Shown piece by piece: positions 23,291 through 35,056 of a stretch of DNA of 64,000 nt. The notes under the pieces are model-generated. The model did not search any database. It was not told the DNA's origin and saw only the letters and a list, made by a program, of their open reading frames with translations. The stretch's first letter is position 1; every line of letters begins with the position of its first letter. The translations under genes and the position numbers were made by a program. Origin of the DNA: Megaustenia siamemsis. Its lineage: Eukaryota; Mollusca; Gastropoda; Stylommatophora; Ariophantidae. The DNA is taken from assembly GCA_032433765.1 (NCBI GenBank), contig JAVIAB010000092.1, positions 64,731,666 through 64,795,665 of the forward strand, given 5' to 3'.

Positions 23291-26200
23291 TATGTATGTC
23301 ATGTCGAGGTAGTAGACACGTATGTCATGTCATTGTAACAGTCAGGTCAATGTAACAGTCATTTCGTTGTAATAGTCATCTCGTTGTAACAGGCACGTGT
23401 GTCATGTCGTTTTATCAGACACGTATGGTATGTCGTTGTAACAGTCATTTCGTTGTAATAGTCATCTCGTTGTAACAGTCACGTATGGCATGTCGTTTTA
23501 TCAGACACGTATGGTATGTCGTTGTAACAGACATGTCGTTGTATCAGGCATGTTGATGTAGTAGACACGATTGTCATGTCATTGTAACAGTCATGTCAAT
23601 GCAACAGTCATAACAATGTAACAGGCATTTCGTTGTAATAGTCATCTCGTTGTAACAGTCACGTATGTCATGTCGTTTTATCAGACACGTATGGTATATC
23701 GTTGTAACAGACATTTCGTTGTATCAGTCATGTCGATGTAGTAGACACGTATGTCATGTCGTTGTAGCAGACACGTATGGTATGTCGTTGTAACAGACAT
23801 GTCGTTGTATCAGGCATGTTGATGTAGTAGACACGTATGGCATGTCAATGTAACAGTCATGTCAATGTAACAGTCATTTTCAATGTAACAGTCATTTCGT
23901 TGTAATAGTCATCTCGTTGTAACAGTCACGTATGCCATGTTGTTTTATCAGACACGTATGGTATATCGTTGTAACAGACATGTCGTTGTATCAGTCATGT
24001 CGATGTAGTAGACATGTATTTCATGTCAATGTAACAGTCATGTCAATGTAACAGTCATTTTCAATGTAACAGTCATTTCGTTGTAATAGTCATCTCGTTG
24101 TAACAGTCACGTATGTCATGTTGTTTTATCAGAGACGTATGGTATGTCGTTGTAGCAGACATGTCGTTGTATCAGGCATGTCGATGTAGTAGACACGTAT
24201 GTCATGTCATTGTAACAGTCATGTCAATGTAACAGTCATTTCGTTGTAATAGTCATCTCTTTGTAACAGACACGTATGTCATGTCGTTTTATCAGACACG
24301 TATGGTATGTCGTTGTAACAGACATGTCGTTGTATCAGGCATGTCGATGTAGTAGACACGTATGTCATGTCATTGTAACAGTCATGTCAATGTAACAGTC
24401 ATGTCAATGTAACAGTCATTTCGTTGTAATAGTCATCTCGTTGTAACAGTCACAGATGGCATGTCGTTTATCAGACACGTATGGTATGTCGTTGTAACAG
24501 ACATGTCGTTGTATCAGGCATGTCGATGTAGTAGACACGTATGTCATGTCATTGTAACAGTCATGTCAATGTAACAGTCATGTCAATGTAACAGTCATTT
24601 CGTTGTAATAGTCATCTCGTTGTAACAGGCACGTATGTCATGTCGTTTTATCAGAGACGTATGGTATGTCGTTGTAACAGACATGTCGTTGTATCAGTCA
24701 TATCGATGTAGTAGACACGTATGTCATGTCATTGTAACAGTCCTGTCAATGTAACAGTCATGTCAATGTAACAGTCATTTCGTTGTAATAGTCATCTCGT
24801 TGTAACAGTCACGTATGGCATGTCGTTTTATCAGACACGTATGGCATGTCGTTGTAACAGACATGTCGTTGTATCAGTCATGTCGACGTAGTAGACACGT
24901 ATGTCATGTCATTGTAACAGTCATGTCAATGTAACAGTCATGTCAATGTAACAGTCATTTCGTTGTAATAGTCATCTCGTTGTAACAGTCACGTATGTCA
25001 TGTCGTTTTATCAGAGAGGTATGGTTTGTCGTTGTAACAGACATGTCGTTGCATCAGGCATGTCGATGTAGTAGACACGTATGTCATGTCGTTGTATGGT
25101 ATGTCGTTGTAACAGACATGTCGTTGTATCAGGCATGTCGATGTAGTAGACACGTATGTCATGTCATTGTAACAGTCATGTCAATGTAACAGTCATGACA
25201 ATGTAACAGGCATTTCGTTGTAATAGTCATCTCGTTGTAACAGTCACGTATGTCAGGTCGTTTTATCAGATACGTATGACATGTCGTTGTAACATACATG
25301 TCGTTGTATCAGTCATGTCGATGTAGTAGACACGTATGGCATGTCATTGTAACAGGCATGTCAATGTAACAGTCATGACAATGTAACAGGCATTTCGTTG
25401 TAATAGTCATCTCGTTGTAACAGTCACGTATGTCATGTCGTTTTATCAGAGACGTATGGTATGTCGTTGTAACAGACATGTCGTTGCATCAGTCATCTCG
25501 ATGTAGTAGACACGTATGTCATGTCGTTGTAACAGACACGTATGGTATGTCGTTGTAACAGACATGTCGTTGTATCAGGAATGTCGATGTAGTAGACACC
25601 TATGTCATGACATTGTAACAGTCATGTCAATGTAACAGTCATGACAATGTAACAGGCATTTCGTTGTAATAGTCATCTCGTTGTAACAGTCACGTATGTC
25701 ATGTCGTTTTATCAGACACGTATGGTATATCGTTGTAACAGACATGTCGTTGTATCAGGCATGTCGATGTAGTAGACACGTATGGCATGTCATTGTAACA
25801 GTCATGTCAATGTAACAGTCATGTCAATGTAACAGTCATTGCGTTGTAATAGTAATCTCGTTGTAACAGGCACGTACGTCATGTTGTTTTATCAGAGACG
25901 TATGGTATGTCGTTGTAACAGACATGTCGTTGTAGCAGGCATGTCGATGTAGTAGACACCTATGTCATGTCATTGTAACGGTCATGTCAATGTAACAGTC
26001 ATTTCGTTGTAATAGTCATCTCGTTGTAACAGACACGTATGTCATGTCGTTTTATCAGACACGTATGTCATGTCATTGTAACAGTCATGTCAATGTAACA
26101 GTCATGTCAATGTAACAGTCATTTCGTTGTAATAGTCATCTCGTTGTAACAGTCACAGATGGCATGTCGTTTATCAGACACGTATGGTATGTCGTTGTAA

Positions 26201-28083
26201 CAGACATGTCGTTGTATCAGGCATGTCGATGTAGTAGACACGTATGTCATGTCATTGTAACAGTCATGTCAATGTAACAGTCATGTCAATGTAACAGTCA
26301 TTTCGTTGTAATAGTCATCTCGTTGTAACAGGCACGTATGTCATGTCGTTTTATCAGAGACGTATGGTATGTCGTTGTAACAGACATGTCGTTGTATCAG
26401 TCATATCGATGTAGTAGACACGTATGTCATGTCATTGTAACAGTCCTGTCAATGTAACAGTCATGTCAATGTAACAGTCATTTCGTTGTAATAGTCATCT
26501 CGTTGTAACAGTCACGTATGGCATGTCGTTTTATCAGACACGTATGGCATGTCGTTGTAACAGACATGTCGTTGTATCAGTCATGTCGACGTAGTAGACA
26601 CGTATGTCATGTCATTGTAACAGTCATGTCAATGTAACAGTCATGTCAATGTAACAGTCATTTCGTTGTAATAGTCATCTCGTTGTAACAGTCACGTATG
26701 TCATGTCGTTTTATCAGAGACGTATGGTTTGTCGTTGTAACAGACATGTCGTTGCACCAGGCATGTCGATGTAGTAGACACGTATGTCATGTCGTTGTAT
26801 GGTATGTCGTTGTAACAGACATGTCGTTGTATCAGGCATGTCGATGTAGTAGACACGTATGTCATGTCATTGTAACAGTCATGTCAATGTAACAGTCATG
26901 ACAATGTAACAGGCATTTCGTTGTAATAGTCATCTCGTTGTAACAGTCACGTATGTCAGGTCGTTTTATCAGATACGTATGACATGTCGTTGTAACATAC
27001 ATGTCGTTGTATCAGTCATGTCGATGTAGTAGACACGTATGTCATGTCATTGTAACAGGCATGTCAATGTAACAGTCATGACAATGTAACAGGCATTTCG
27101 TTGTAATAGTCATCTCGTTGTAACAGTCACGTATGTCATGTCGTTTTATCAGAGACGTATGGTATGTCGTTGTAACAGACATGTCGTTGCATCAGTCATC
27201 TCGATGTAGTAGACACGTATGTCATGTCGTTGTAACAGACACGTATGGTATGTCGTTGTAACAGACATGTCGTTGTATCAGGAATGTCGATGTAGTAGAC
27301 ACCTATGTCATGTCATTGTAACAGTCATGTCAATGTAACAGTCATGACAATGTAACAGGCATTTCGTTGTAATAGTCATCTCGTTGTAACAGTCACGTAT
27401 GTCATGTCGTTTTATCAGACACGTATGGTATATCGTTGTAACAGACATGTCGTTGTATCAGGCATGTCGATGTAGTAGACACGTATGGCATGTCATTGTA
27501 ACAGTCATGTCAATGTAACAGTCATGTCAATGTAACAGTCATTGCGTTGTAATAGTAATCTCGTTGTAACAGGCACGTACGTCATGTTGTTTTATCAGAG
27601 ACGTATGGTATGTCGTTGTAACAGACATGTCGTTGTAGCAGGCATGTCGATGTAGTAGACACCTATGTCATGTCATTGTAACGGTCATGTCAATGTAACA
27701 GTCATTTCGTTGTAATAGTCATCTCGTTGTAACAGTCACGTATGTCATGTCGTTTTATCAGACACGTATGGTATGTCGTTGTAACAGACATGTCGTTGTA
27801 TCAGTCATGTCGATGTAATAGACACGTATGTCATATCATTGTAACAGTCATATCAATGTAACAGTCATGTCAATATAACAGTCATTTCGTTGTAATAGTC
27901 ATCTCGTTGTAACAGTCACGTATGTCATGTCGTTTTATCAGAGACATATGGTATGTCGTTGTAACAGACATGTCGTTGTATCAGTCATGTCGATGTAGTA
28001 GACACGTATGTCATGTCATTGTAACAGTCATGTCAATGTAACAGTCATTTCGTTGTAATAGTCGGCTCGTTGTAACAGACACG
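23291..28083 (+). repeat. Left-arm satellite: 18-bp subunits in 180-bp higher-order units
   Basis: Subunits of about 18 bp follow the pattern TCATGTCAATGTAACAG with variants (TTTCGTTGTAATAG, ACGTATGGTATG, CGATGTAGTAGA). Ten make a unit of about 180 bp; the marker ATGTCATGTCATTGTAACAG recurs at 24,541, 24,721 and 24,901. A stretch starting near 24,355 is duplicated at an offset of 1,703 bp (to about 27,750). Confidence 0.93.
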
Positions 28084-28235
28084 TTGGTCACCAGTACAAT
28101 GAGTATTCTGTTATTGGATCATAGGTCACAATCTATTTTTAGTAACTAATCAGGTATTGCTTCAGAGATCAAAATCTATTTTTAGTAACTCAACATCCCC
28201 ATTATAGGGGCACTGAGTAACACCATCTCTTTTTT

Positions 28236-28264
28236 GCTCCAGCATTGAAATCTGAAATTTTCAC
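28236..28264. other. Palindrome loop
   Basis: About 29 bp (GCTCCAGCATTGAAATC and on) without a reverse-complement partner, between the CACCAT and ATGGTG stems. Confidence 0.8.
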
Positions 28265-28417
28265 AAAAAGAAATGGTGTTACTCAGTTCCCCTATAATGG
28301 GGATGTTGAGTTACTAAAAATAGATTTTGATCTCTGATGCAATACCCGATTAGTTACTAAAAATAGATTGTGACCTATGATCCAATAACAGAATATTCAT
28401 TGTACTGGTGACCAACG

Positions 28418-30695
28418 TGTCTGTTACAACGAGCCGACTATTACAACGAAATGACTGTTACATTGACATGACTGTTACAATGACATGACATACGTGTCTA
28501 CTACATCGGCATGACTGATACAACGACATGTCTGTTACAATGACATACCATACGTGTCTGATAAAACGACATGACATACGTGTCTGTTACAACGAGATGA
28601 CTATTACAACGAAATGACTGTTACATTGACATGACTGTTACAATGACATGACATAGGTGTCTACTACATCGACATGCCTGCTACAACGACATGTCTGTTA
28701 CAACGACATACCGTACGTCTCTGATAAAACAACATGACATACGTGCCTGTTACAACGAGATTACTATTACAACGCAATGACTGTTACATTGACATGACTG
28801 TTACATTGACATGACTGTTACAATGACATGCCATACGTGTCTACTACATCGACATGCCTGATACAACGACATGTCTGTTACAACGATATACCATACGTGT
28901 CTGATAAAACGACATGACATACGTGACTGTTACAACGAGATGACTATTACAACGAAATGCCTGTTACATTGTCATGACTGTTACATTGACATGACTGTTA
29001 CAATGACATGACATAGGTGTCTACTACATCGACATTCCTGATACAACGACATGTCTGTTACAACGACATACCATACGTGTCTGTTACAACGACATGACAT
29101 ACGTGTCTACTACATCGAGATGACTGATGCAACGACATGTCTGTTACAACGACATACCATACGTCTCTGATAAAACGACATGACATACGTGACTGTTACA
29201 ACGAGATGACTATTACAACGAAATGCCTGTTACATTGTCATGACTTGTCACATTGACATGCCTGTTACAATGACATGACATACGTGTCTACTACATCGAC
29301 ATGACTGATACAACGACATGTATGTTACAACGACATGTCATACGTATCTGATAAAACGACCTGACATACGTGACTGTTACAACGAGATGACTATTACAAC
29401 GAAATGCCTGTTACATTGTCATGACTGTTACATTGACATGACTGTTACAATGACATGACATACGTGTCTACTACATCGACATGCCTGATACAACGACATG
29501 TCTGTTACAACGACATACCATACGTGTCTGATAAACGACATGCCATCTGTGACTGTTACAACGAGATGACTATTACAACGAAATGACTGTTACATTGACA
29601 TGACTGTTACATTGACATGACTGTTACAATGACATGACATACGTGTCTACTACATCGACATGCCTGATACAACGACATGTCTGTTACAACGACATACCAT
29701 ACGTGTCTGATAAAACGACATGACATACGTGTCTGTTACAAAGAGATGACTATTACAACGAAATGACTGTTACATTGACATGACTGTTACAATGACATGA
29801 CATACGTGTCTACTACATCGACATGCCTGATACAACGACATGTCTGCTACAACGACATACCATACGTCTCTGATAAAACAACATGACATACGTGACTGTT
29901 ACAACGAGATGACTATTACAACGAAATGACTGTTACATTGAAAATGACTGTTACATTGACATGACTGTTACATTGACATGAAATACATGTCTACTACATC
30001 GACATGACTGATACAACGACATGTCTGTTACAACGATATACCATACGTGTCTGATAAAACAACATGACATACGTGACTGTTACAACGAGATGACTATTAC
30101 AACGAAATGACTGTTACATTGAAAATGACTGTTACATTGACATGACTGTTACATTGACATGCCATACGTGTCTACTACATCAACATGCCTGATACAACGA
30201 CATGTCTGTTACAACGACATACCATACGTGTCTGCTACAACGACATGACATACGTGTCTACTACATCGACATGACTGATACAACGAAATGTCTGTTACAA
30301 CGATATACCATACGTGTCTGATAAAACGACATGACATACGTGACTGTTACAACGAGATGCCTGTTACATTGTTATGACTGTTACATTGACATGACTGTTA
30401 CAATGACATGACATACGTGTCTACTACATCAACATGCCTGATACAACGACATGTCTGTTACAACGACATACCATACGTGTCTGATAAAACGACATGCCAT
30501 ACGTGACTGTTACAACGAGATGCCTATTACAACGAAATGACTGTTACAACGACATACCATACGTGTCTGATAAAACGACATGACACACGTGCCTGTTACA
30601 ACGAGATGACTATTACAACGAAATGACTGTTACATTGACCTGACTGTTACAATGACATGACATACGTGTCTACTACCTCGACATGACATACATAC
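28418..30695 (-). repeat. Right-arm satellite, inverted
   Basis: The same subunits in reverse complement (CTGTTACATTGACATGA, TACTACATCGACATG). At 2.28 kb it is about half the left array and lacks the 1,703-bp duplication. Confidence 0.93.
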
Positions 30696-30946
30696 GGCGA
30701 GAGCTCACCCCGACCATGGCGCCGAGAGGTTGAGAGGTCAACGAGAGGTCACCGGGTATCCCGACATGAAATATCGGTTAACTCCCCCTGCGCCGCACAC
30801 GTTATGCGCGCGGGGCGCCGCCCTATATATCTTCGTTAATTTAGCGCCTAAATGCGGGTCAATCTTTCTCTACTACTAGCTAGCTGTCAGGTACCAACAA
30901 AAGCATCACGATTCACCTGTCTCATTCAGCCACTAATTCTGTGATC

Positions 30947-31015
30947 GCCTGTAGCATAGTGGTAAGTGTCTGGCCTGGCACGCCGTAGACCCGTGTTCGA
31001 AATCAGATGGAGACT
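30947..31015 (+). promoter_or_regulatory. tRNA-like pol III promoter region, right arm
   Basis: The inverted copy of 22,968-23,036, with the same A and B boxes, pointing toward the right end of the element. The two promoters diverge outward from the array. Confidence 0.65.
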
Positions 31016-31458
31016 GTTTTTTAAAATAATTCGGAATTTTTAAAATACGGAGCGCCGAGGTCACGCCGACACACACCCCCAGTCAACATCCCGACACGAA
31101 ATGTCACAGTTAAAAAATAATTCGGAATTTTTAAAATACGGAGCGCCGAGGTCACGCCGACAGACACCCCCAGTCAACATTCCGACACGAAATGTCACAG
31201 TTAACTCCCCCCTGCGCCTACAGTACATTAGGCGCCCAGAAGAAACCTCATTATGAGAAACCTGATGTTGTATAATCTACTAACCTATCACTATCGCTCA
31301 AGTACACCAAGAGCTCCAAAGTCAGGACACACCAGACATAAACACGTCACTTCCGGGGTCACCGGGACTAGAGGTCAACATCCGACATGAGCTATCACGG
31401 TTAACTCCCCCTGCACCTACGGTACATTAGGTGCGCCGCGCACCTACTATATATCTTT

Positions 31459-31504
31459 GTTAATTTACGGGCCAAATGCTATCAAATGGACCCTTGTATA
31501 CTAC
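31459..31504 (-). repeat. Foldback outermost inverted repeat, right
   Basis: Reverse complement of 22,478-22,523; ends GGACCCTTGTATACTAC. Confidence 0.9.
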
Positions 31505-31739
31505 TCCCGTCACGCCAAGTGGCGTATAGGGAATATGGTGTTAGTGGCCATAAATTTTACAGACCTTCGGCTCATGATTTTTGGGGTAATGTGGTCGGTA
31601 TTACGCCCGTGCCGCTCTACTTTCCCAGAAAAAAATCCGGTACCCATTTAAGGCTGGGTGAACCCGGAAGCCGTCGGTTGGGATCGAACCCTTGTCCTTT
31701 GCAGTCTAGTTGACTAACCACTGAGCTATCACGACTCCC
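31505..31739 (-). mobile_element. SINE family 1, main part (host of the foldback)
   Basis: Minus-strand SINE: distal block CACGCCAAGTGGCGTATAGG, core GGTACCCATTTAAGGCTGGG, B box GGGATCGAACC and A box CCACTGAGCTATCACGACTC. Its last 25 bp are at 22,453-22,477. The 64- and 75-codon ORFs here are chance readings. Confidence 0.92.
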
Positions 31740-31752
31740 GTTATTGCCTCTT
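31740..31752 (+). repeat. Target-site duplication of the host SINE, right
   Basis: GTTATTGCCTCTT, identical to 22,440-22,452. Confidence 0.93.
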
Positions 31753-32340
31753 ACCTCACATAAGTTTGTTAGCCCGGTACATATCTAGTGATGTGTGAAC
31801 TAAAATAATTCGCTGAGAACCTAACCTACGATAATTACATCGCGAAATTATCATTTTGCTGTTCTCAACATTTAACAATAAACACTAACGGAAGTTCAGG
31901 CATACAAAGAGAATGTTATATCTTAAATCAAGAAGATAGTAAAGTAGGTGTCAAAAGAAATTATTTGAAGGGGAGAATGTAAAAAGCAAAACTGAATTTT
32001 TGAAAGTCATATTTAAGAAATGCTCCTTTATTTAAGATTATTTTTTATTATATTTATTTTTTTTTTAAGTTCGTTAATTAACGTTGTCATTAATATTTTA
32101 TACAAGACAGTGCCTATCAGCATGAAGAAATATCTTATACAAAGATTATTTATACCCTCTCAATGTTAATAGTGCCAAACATGGTCACTCGCAAATGCAT
32201 AAAAAGAAAGTTACCGGGATAGGTGATGTTTAAGAAACACTGGATGATTATAAGATATGAAACCAGAAACGAGGTTTCGAAGAGAAAGAGTTGACATAAA
32301 ACCAACTTTGAATTACATACAGAGACACCAGATACAATAA
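31753..32340. other. Intergenic, no recognised feature
   Basis: AT-rich, with no ORF carrying a motif. Confidence 0.5.
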
Positions 32341-32341
32341 T

Positions 32342-32580
32342 TTGCCTACCTGGACACAATTCCTAGTTATGCCCAACGGTGCATACAGGAACTACACAAA
32401 AAGAGTAGAAAGACTTAGAACTCAAGGCAGACCCAGATTACGATGGATTAGCACTATCAGAGATACTGTTCTGCAGCATCAGTACCAATGTCTAAGACCG
32501 TCAGAAGAGCAAAATCTAGAACGTTTTATCTGGACACCAGAGGCTACACAAACAAAAAGAAAAGAAGAATAAGAGAAGAA
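32342..32580 (+). pseudogene. LINE C-terminal fragment
   Basis: The plus strand reads 'NYTKRVERLRTQGRPRLRW' followed by 'ISTIRDTVLQHQ', the basic 'RGRPRxRW' block found near the C-terminus of many RTE-like and other non-LTR reverse transcriptases. No polymerase motif is present. The 76-codon ORF ends in a lysine-rich tail. Confidence 0.55.
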
Positions 32581-32599
32581 GATCACTGGATTAATGTTG

Positions 32600-33155
32600 A
32601 ATCAGTTTGCATAATAAAGTACGATCGTATGAATCGCGCTCGTCTCAGCGCTAGGTAGCATTTGATAGCTGTTAGAGCGGTGGTGTAACTTATTTTGTAG
32701 TGTTTAAATCATGCAGTTCGTGCTATTTATTTGCAATCTGCTCCTTTATTATATGTGAAACTCATACAAGATACACCAGTTGTCAAAGTTCCTCTCATGC
32801 GAGCTGTCTAATGTTTCAAGAAGTTATTGTTATACGTAAAACAGCATATAATCACATAGGCATAAATCATTGCAGAATATTGTTCGAATATCTTTAATTA
32901 TCACTTTAGCATTCATTTTGCATTGAGCAGACGATACGTTGTAGGCAGTCAATATTTTAACCAAACATAACACACCTGCAAAAAAAGGGGGGGGGGGCGG
33001 TTATCAATATCCAACCTCTGGTAATTATAGTACGCAACATAGCACTCAGAGAATCCAGCAAAAACCAGAGTAAAATGTATATGTATCACACTTCAATAAT
33101 TGTTATTGTATGTAAATTAAAGTTATTTATTTTATATCCGTGACTTATGGAAGTC
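32600..33155. other. Intergenic, no recognised feature
   Basis: Includes a poly(G) run near 32,988-32,997. No gene seen. Confidence 0.5.
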
Positions 33156-33281
33156 TATCTATCTTTCGTTCGCCTGAAGTATTGTCTATATCTGCAATGT
33201 CGTTTCTTGTATAAATGTTACTGTCTTTTGTAATTCTTACAGTGGCCCATATAGTTTTGTCTGTAGTGTTGTATCTATGGG

Positions 33282-33985
33282 TCAATGGATTTTCCTCAGT
33301 CTACTATATTCAGTGCAATCTTGAAGTATGTGTTCAGCAGTCTGGGGCGCCTGTCCACAAGTACAAGTAGCTGAGGTGCCGATCTTGAATTTTGTATACA
33401 TGTGACTATGGAGTCGATTGTGTCCTGTTCTGAGGCGTATAATGATAACTTGTTCATATCTATTCATATTATGAAAGGCATCCTGATTTGGGGCTTGTGG
33501 TCCTCTGATTGATTTTAATATCTGATTCGTATGATGGTATGTAACCGGTGTATCTAGTTGTGTGCCTGTTGAACCTTCCTTTGCCAATTGATCTGCTTTC
33601 TGATTTCCTGGTATTCCACAATGAGATGGGATCCACTGCAGGGCAATCCTGTGGTGCTTGCAGAGTTCAGTCAATAAGGTCTGCAGATGTGGCAATTTTA
33701 TGGAATGTAGTGCCTGGAGTACTGATCTTGCATCTGTCAAAAACACTACAGACTGTCGGCTAAGATTACTGATACGCATTTTTTCTATTGCCAACTTTAT
33801 AGCTTGGATTTCTGCATCATAATTGTGACAATATTTCCCTGTTGCTATTTTATTCATATCCCTAGTATTATTTGGATACTCTATATATGCACCTGCTCCC
33901 TCATTCTTTACTGCACCCTGTGCTGATCCATCTGTGTACACGCGAATCCATAGGTCTTGTGAGTATTCTTCATCCAGGAAACTGA
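33282..33985 (-). pseudogene. LINE RNase H domain and C-terminal knuckle
   Basis: An open stretch of 219 codons starting at 'MYTDGSAQG' and readable upstream to 'DEEYSQDLWIRV'. RNase H catalytic residues are all visible: D in 'YTDGS', E in 'NYDAEIQAIKLAI', D in 'LTDARSVLQAL' and D in 'GNQKADQLAKEGS'. The 'WIPSHCGIPGN' loop precedes the last. It ends with 'CTCGQAPQTAEHILQDC', a Cys/His knuckle usual at the end of this LINE group. The domain would remove the RNA template strand. It is intact as a domain but cut off from the polymerase by the insertion upstream. Confidence 0.9.
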
Positions 33986-34004
33986 GAGTTATTGTTATTA
34001 TTGG

Positions 34005-35055
34005 TTATTGGTTATGGAGGGCCTCGGTATCACTGCAAGCGAATTAAAATCCATAATTGCTCAACCGCCCGTGCCAGTGGAATCATCCGAATTATAATTC
34101 ATCTTCCAAACAAAGAAAGGTAACTGTAGTCCCCATCATAGCAGTCTCAGCACACGCCAAAAGACATAAGGCGAAACCGCACAGAGAGTGAACACAGCCA
34201 ACTGTTCCCTGTCATACGATATCATCATTCATCGTACACAATTGGAGTATCGAAACATGATCAAAATGGATGAGACACACAGCTCACGGTGTGCACAGAG
34301 CACTTAACTCAGTAGCTCCTGCAACAAGCCGGACTTGGAACATGAGGAAACTGCAACAAGGAACACTTTGCAGACATAGCCTTCAATGGTTCCTGCCGCC
34401 TATCCATCACATTGCCCGGAAGATCACGTCCTCCTGAAAATGATGATCGTCATAGTAAATGTATGGCGCTTGATGATGTTAGGACATCGTGTTTAACTCC
34501 AACTCCGAACATACAAAACACAGTTCGTCGTCAGATTATCCCCGATGCACACCAAACGCAAAATCGCAAGATTAGCGCATGGTCGGTCTTGGGACACACG
34601 ATGATCCATTATGATGACGTAGCACGCACAATATGTCTGCGCCCATGTATTCATGATTACTCTACTGAATGCAGTCTACAACGAACGAAACATGGTACAA
34701 ACTTCCCAAAGACGCTGACTTGACTGACTTGACGGAGCCCACCACATTAATGCGTTGTAACTTTGAAATAACTTGCGTCAACCATCTCCATCAAATGGTC
34801 ACTGAACAGCACTTTGTGTGACGTAAAACGCAGATCAACATTAGACGTTGGAAGGCGCATTCACAACACTTGAATTGTCAAAACGGAGCATTGCCGTGCG
34901 TGCAACGCCAATTCAATGACGCAGATATAACAAGTAGAACATCATTTCGACTGGAATGCAGAAAATTGGAACGGAAACCCGAAGTTGATAAGAATCCAAC
35001 GGAATTTCTGCAGCGATAGAGAGAACGTGACTCAGTTCCGCCATCTTGGAGATTA
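34005..35055 (+). mobile_element. Insert of about 1 kb inside the LINE, possibly a decayed Tc1-like element
   Basis: LINE coding sequence stops near 35,057 and resumes near 33,985 on the minus strand, so the interval is foreign. On the plus strand an ORF of 103 codons (34,412-34,723) begins 'MPGRSRPPENDDRH', with 'NRKISAWSV' later. This vaguely resembles the linker ('GRPR...DDR') of Tc1-type transposase DNA-binding domains, and the size of about 1 kb would suit. No clear inverted repeats or catalytic motif were found. Confidence 0.35.
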
Positions 35056-35056
35056 T

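Larger units (their letters stand above)
22478..28235 (+). repeat. Foldback left arm, 5.76 kb
   Basis: Outer unique part 22,478-23,290, array 23,291-28,083, inner unique part 28,084-28,235. It is about 2.5 kb longer than the right arm, mostly because of a 1,703-bp internal duplication and extra 180-bp units. Confidence 0.88.
22478..31504. mobile_element. Giant foldback (palindromic) element, 9,027 bp, non-autonomous
   Basis: The ends are perfect inverted repeats (GTAGTATACAAGGG at 22,478 and its reverse complement ending at 31,504), and the inverted identity continues inward through the whole element to a loop of about 29 bp near 28,250. Immediately outside lie CCCCGTCA (22,470-22,477) and TCCCGTCA (31,505-31,512), an 8-bp target duplication with one mismatch. 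Removing the element restores a normal SINE. No ORF of transposase type exists; the 64-codon ORFs within are repeat reading. Foldback, Galileo (P group), hAT or Mutator-derived elements are all possible. Helitron-like elements fit less well, because they do not duplicate the target. Confidence 0.9.
28265..31504 (-). repeat. Foldback right arm, 3.24 kb
   Basis: Inverted copy of the left arm: inner unique part 28,265-28,417, array 28,418-30,695, outer unique part 30,696-31,504. It even shares rare variants, such as the GAGCCGACT subunit next to the axis and a GCAATGACT variant near 28,771. Confidence 0.88.

Noticed and set aside
24995..26892. Two 64-codon ORFs in the foldback left arm
   Set aside because: They are satellite readings, nearly identical only because of the 1,703-bp duplication.
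23291..28083. CRISPR-like array
   Set aside because: Units are contiguous with no unique spacers, and the genome is eukaryotic.
22478..31504. Assembly fold-back artefact
   Set aside because: The flanks are not palindromic; they are the two parts of one SINE with a 13-bp duplication, and the arms differ in length.
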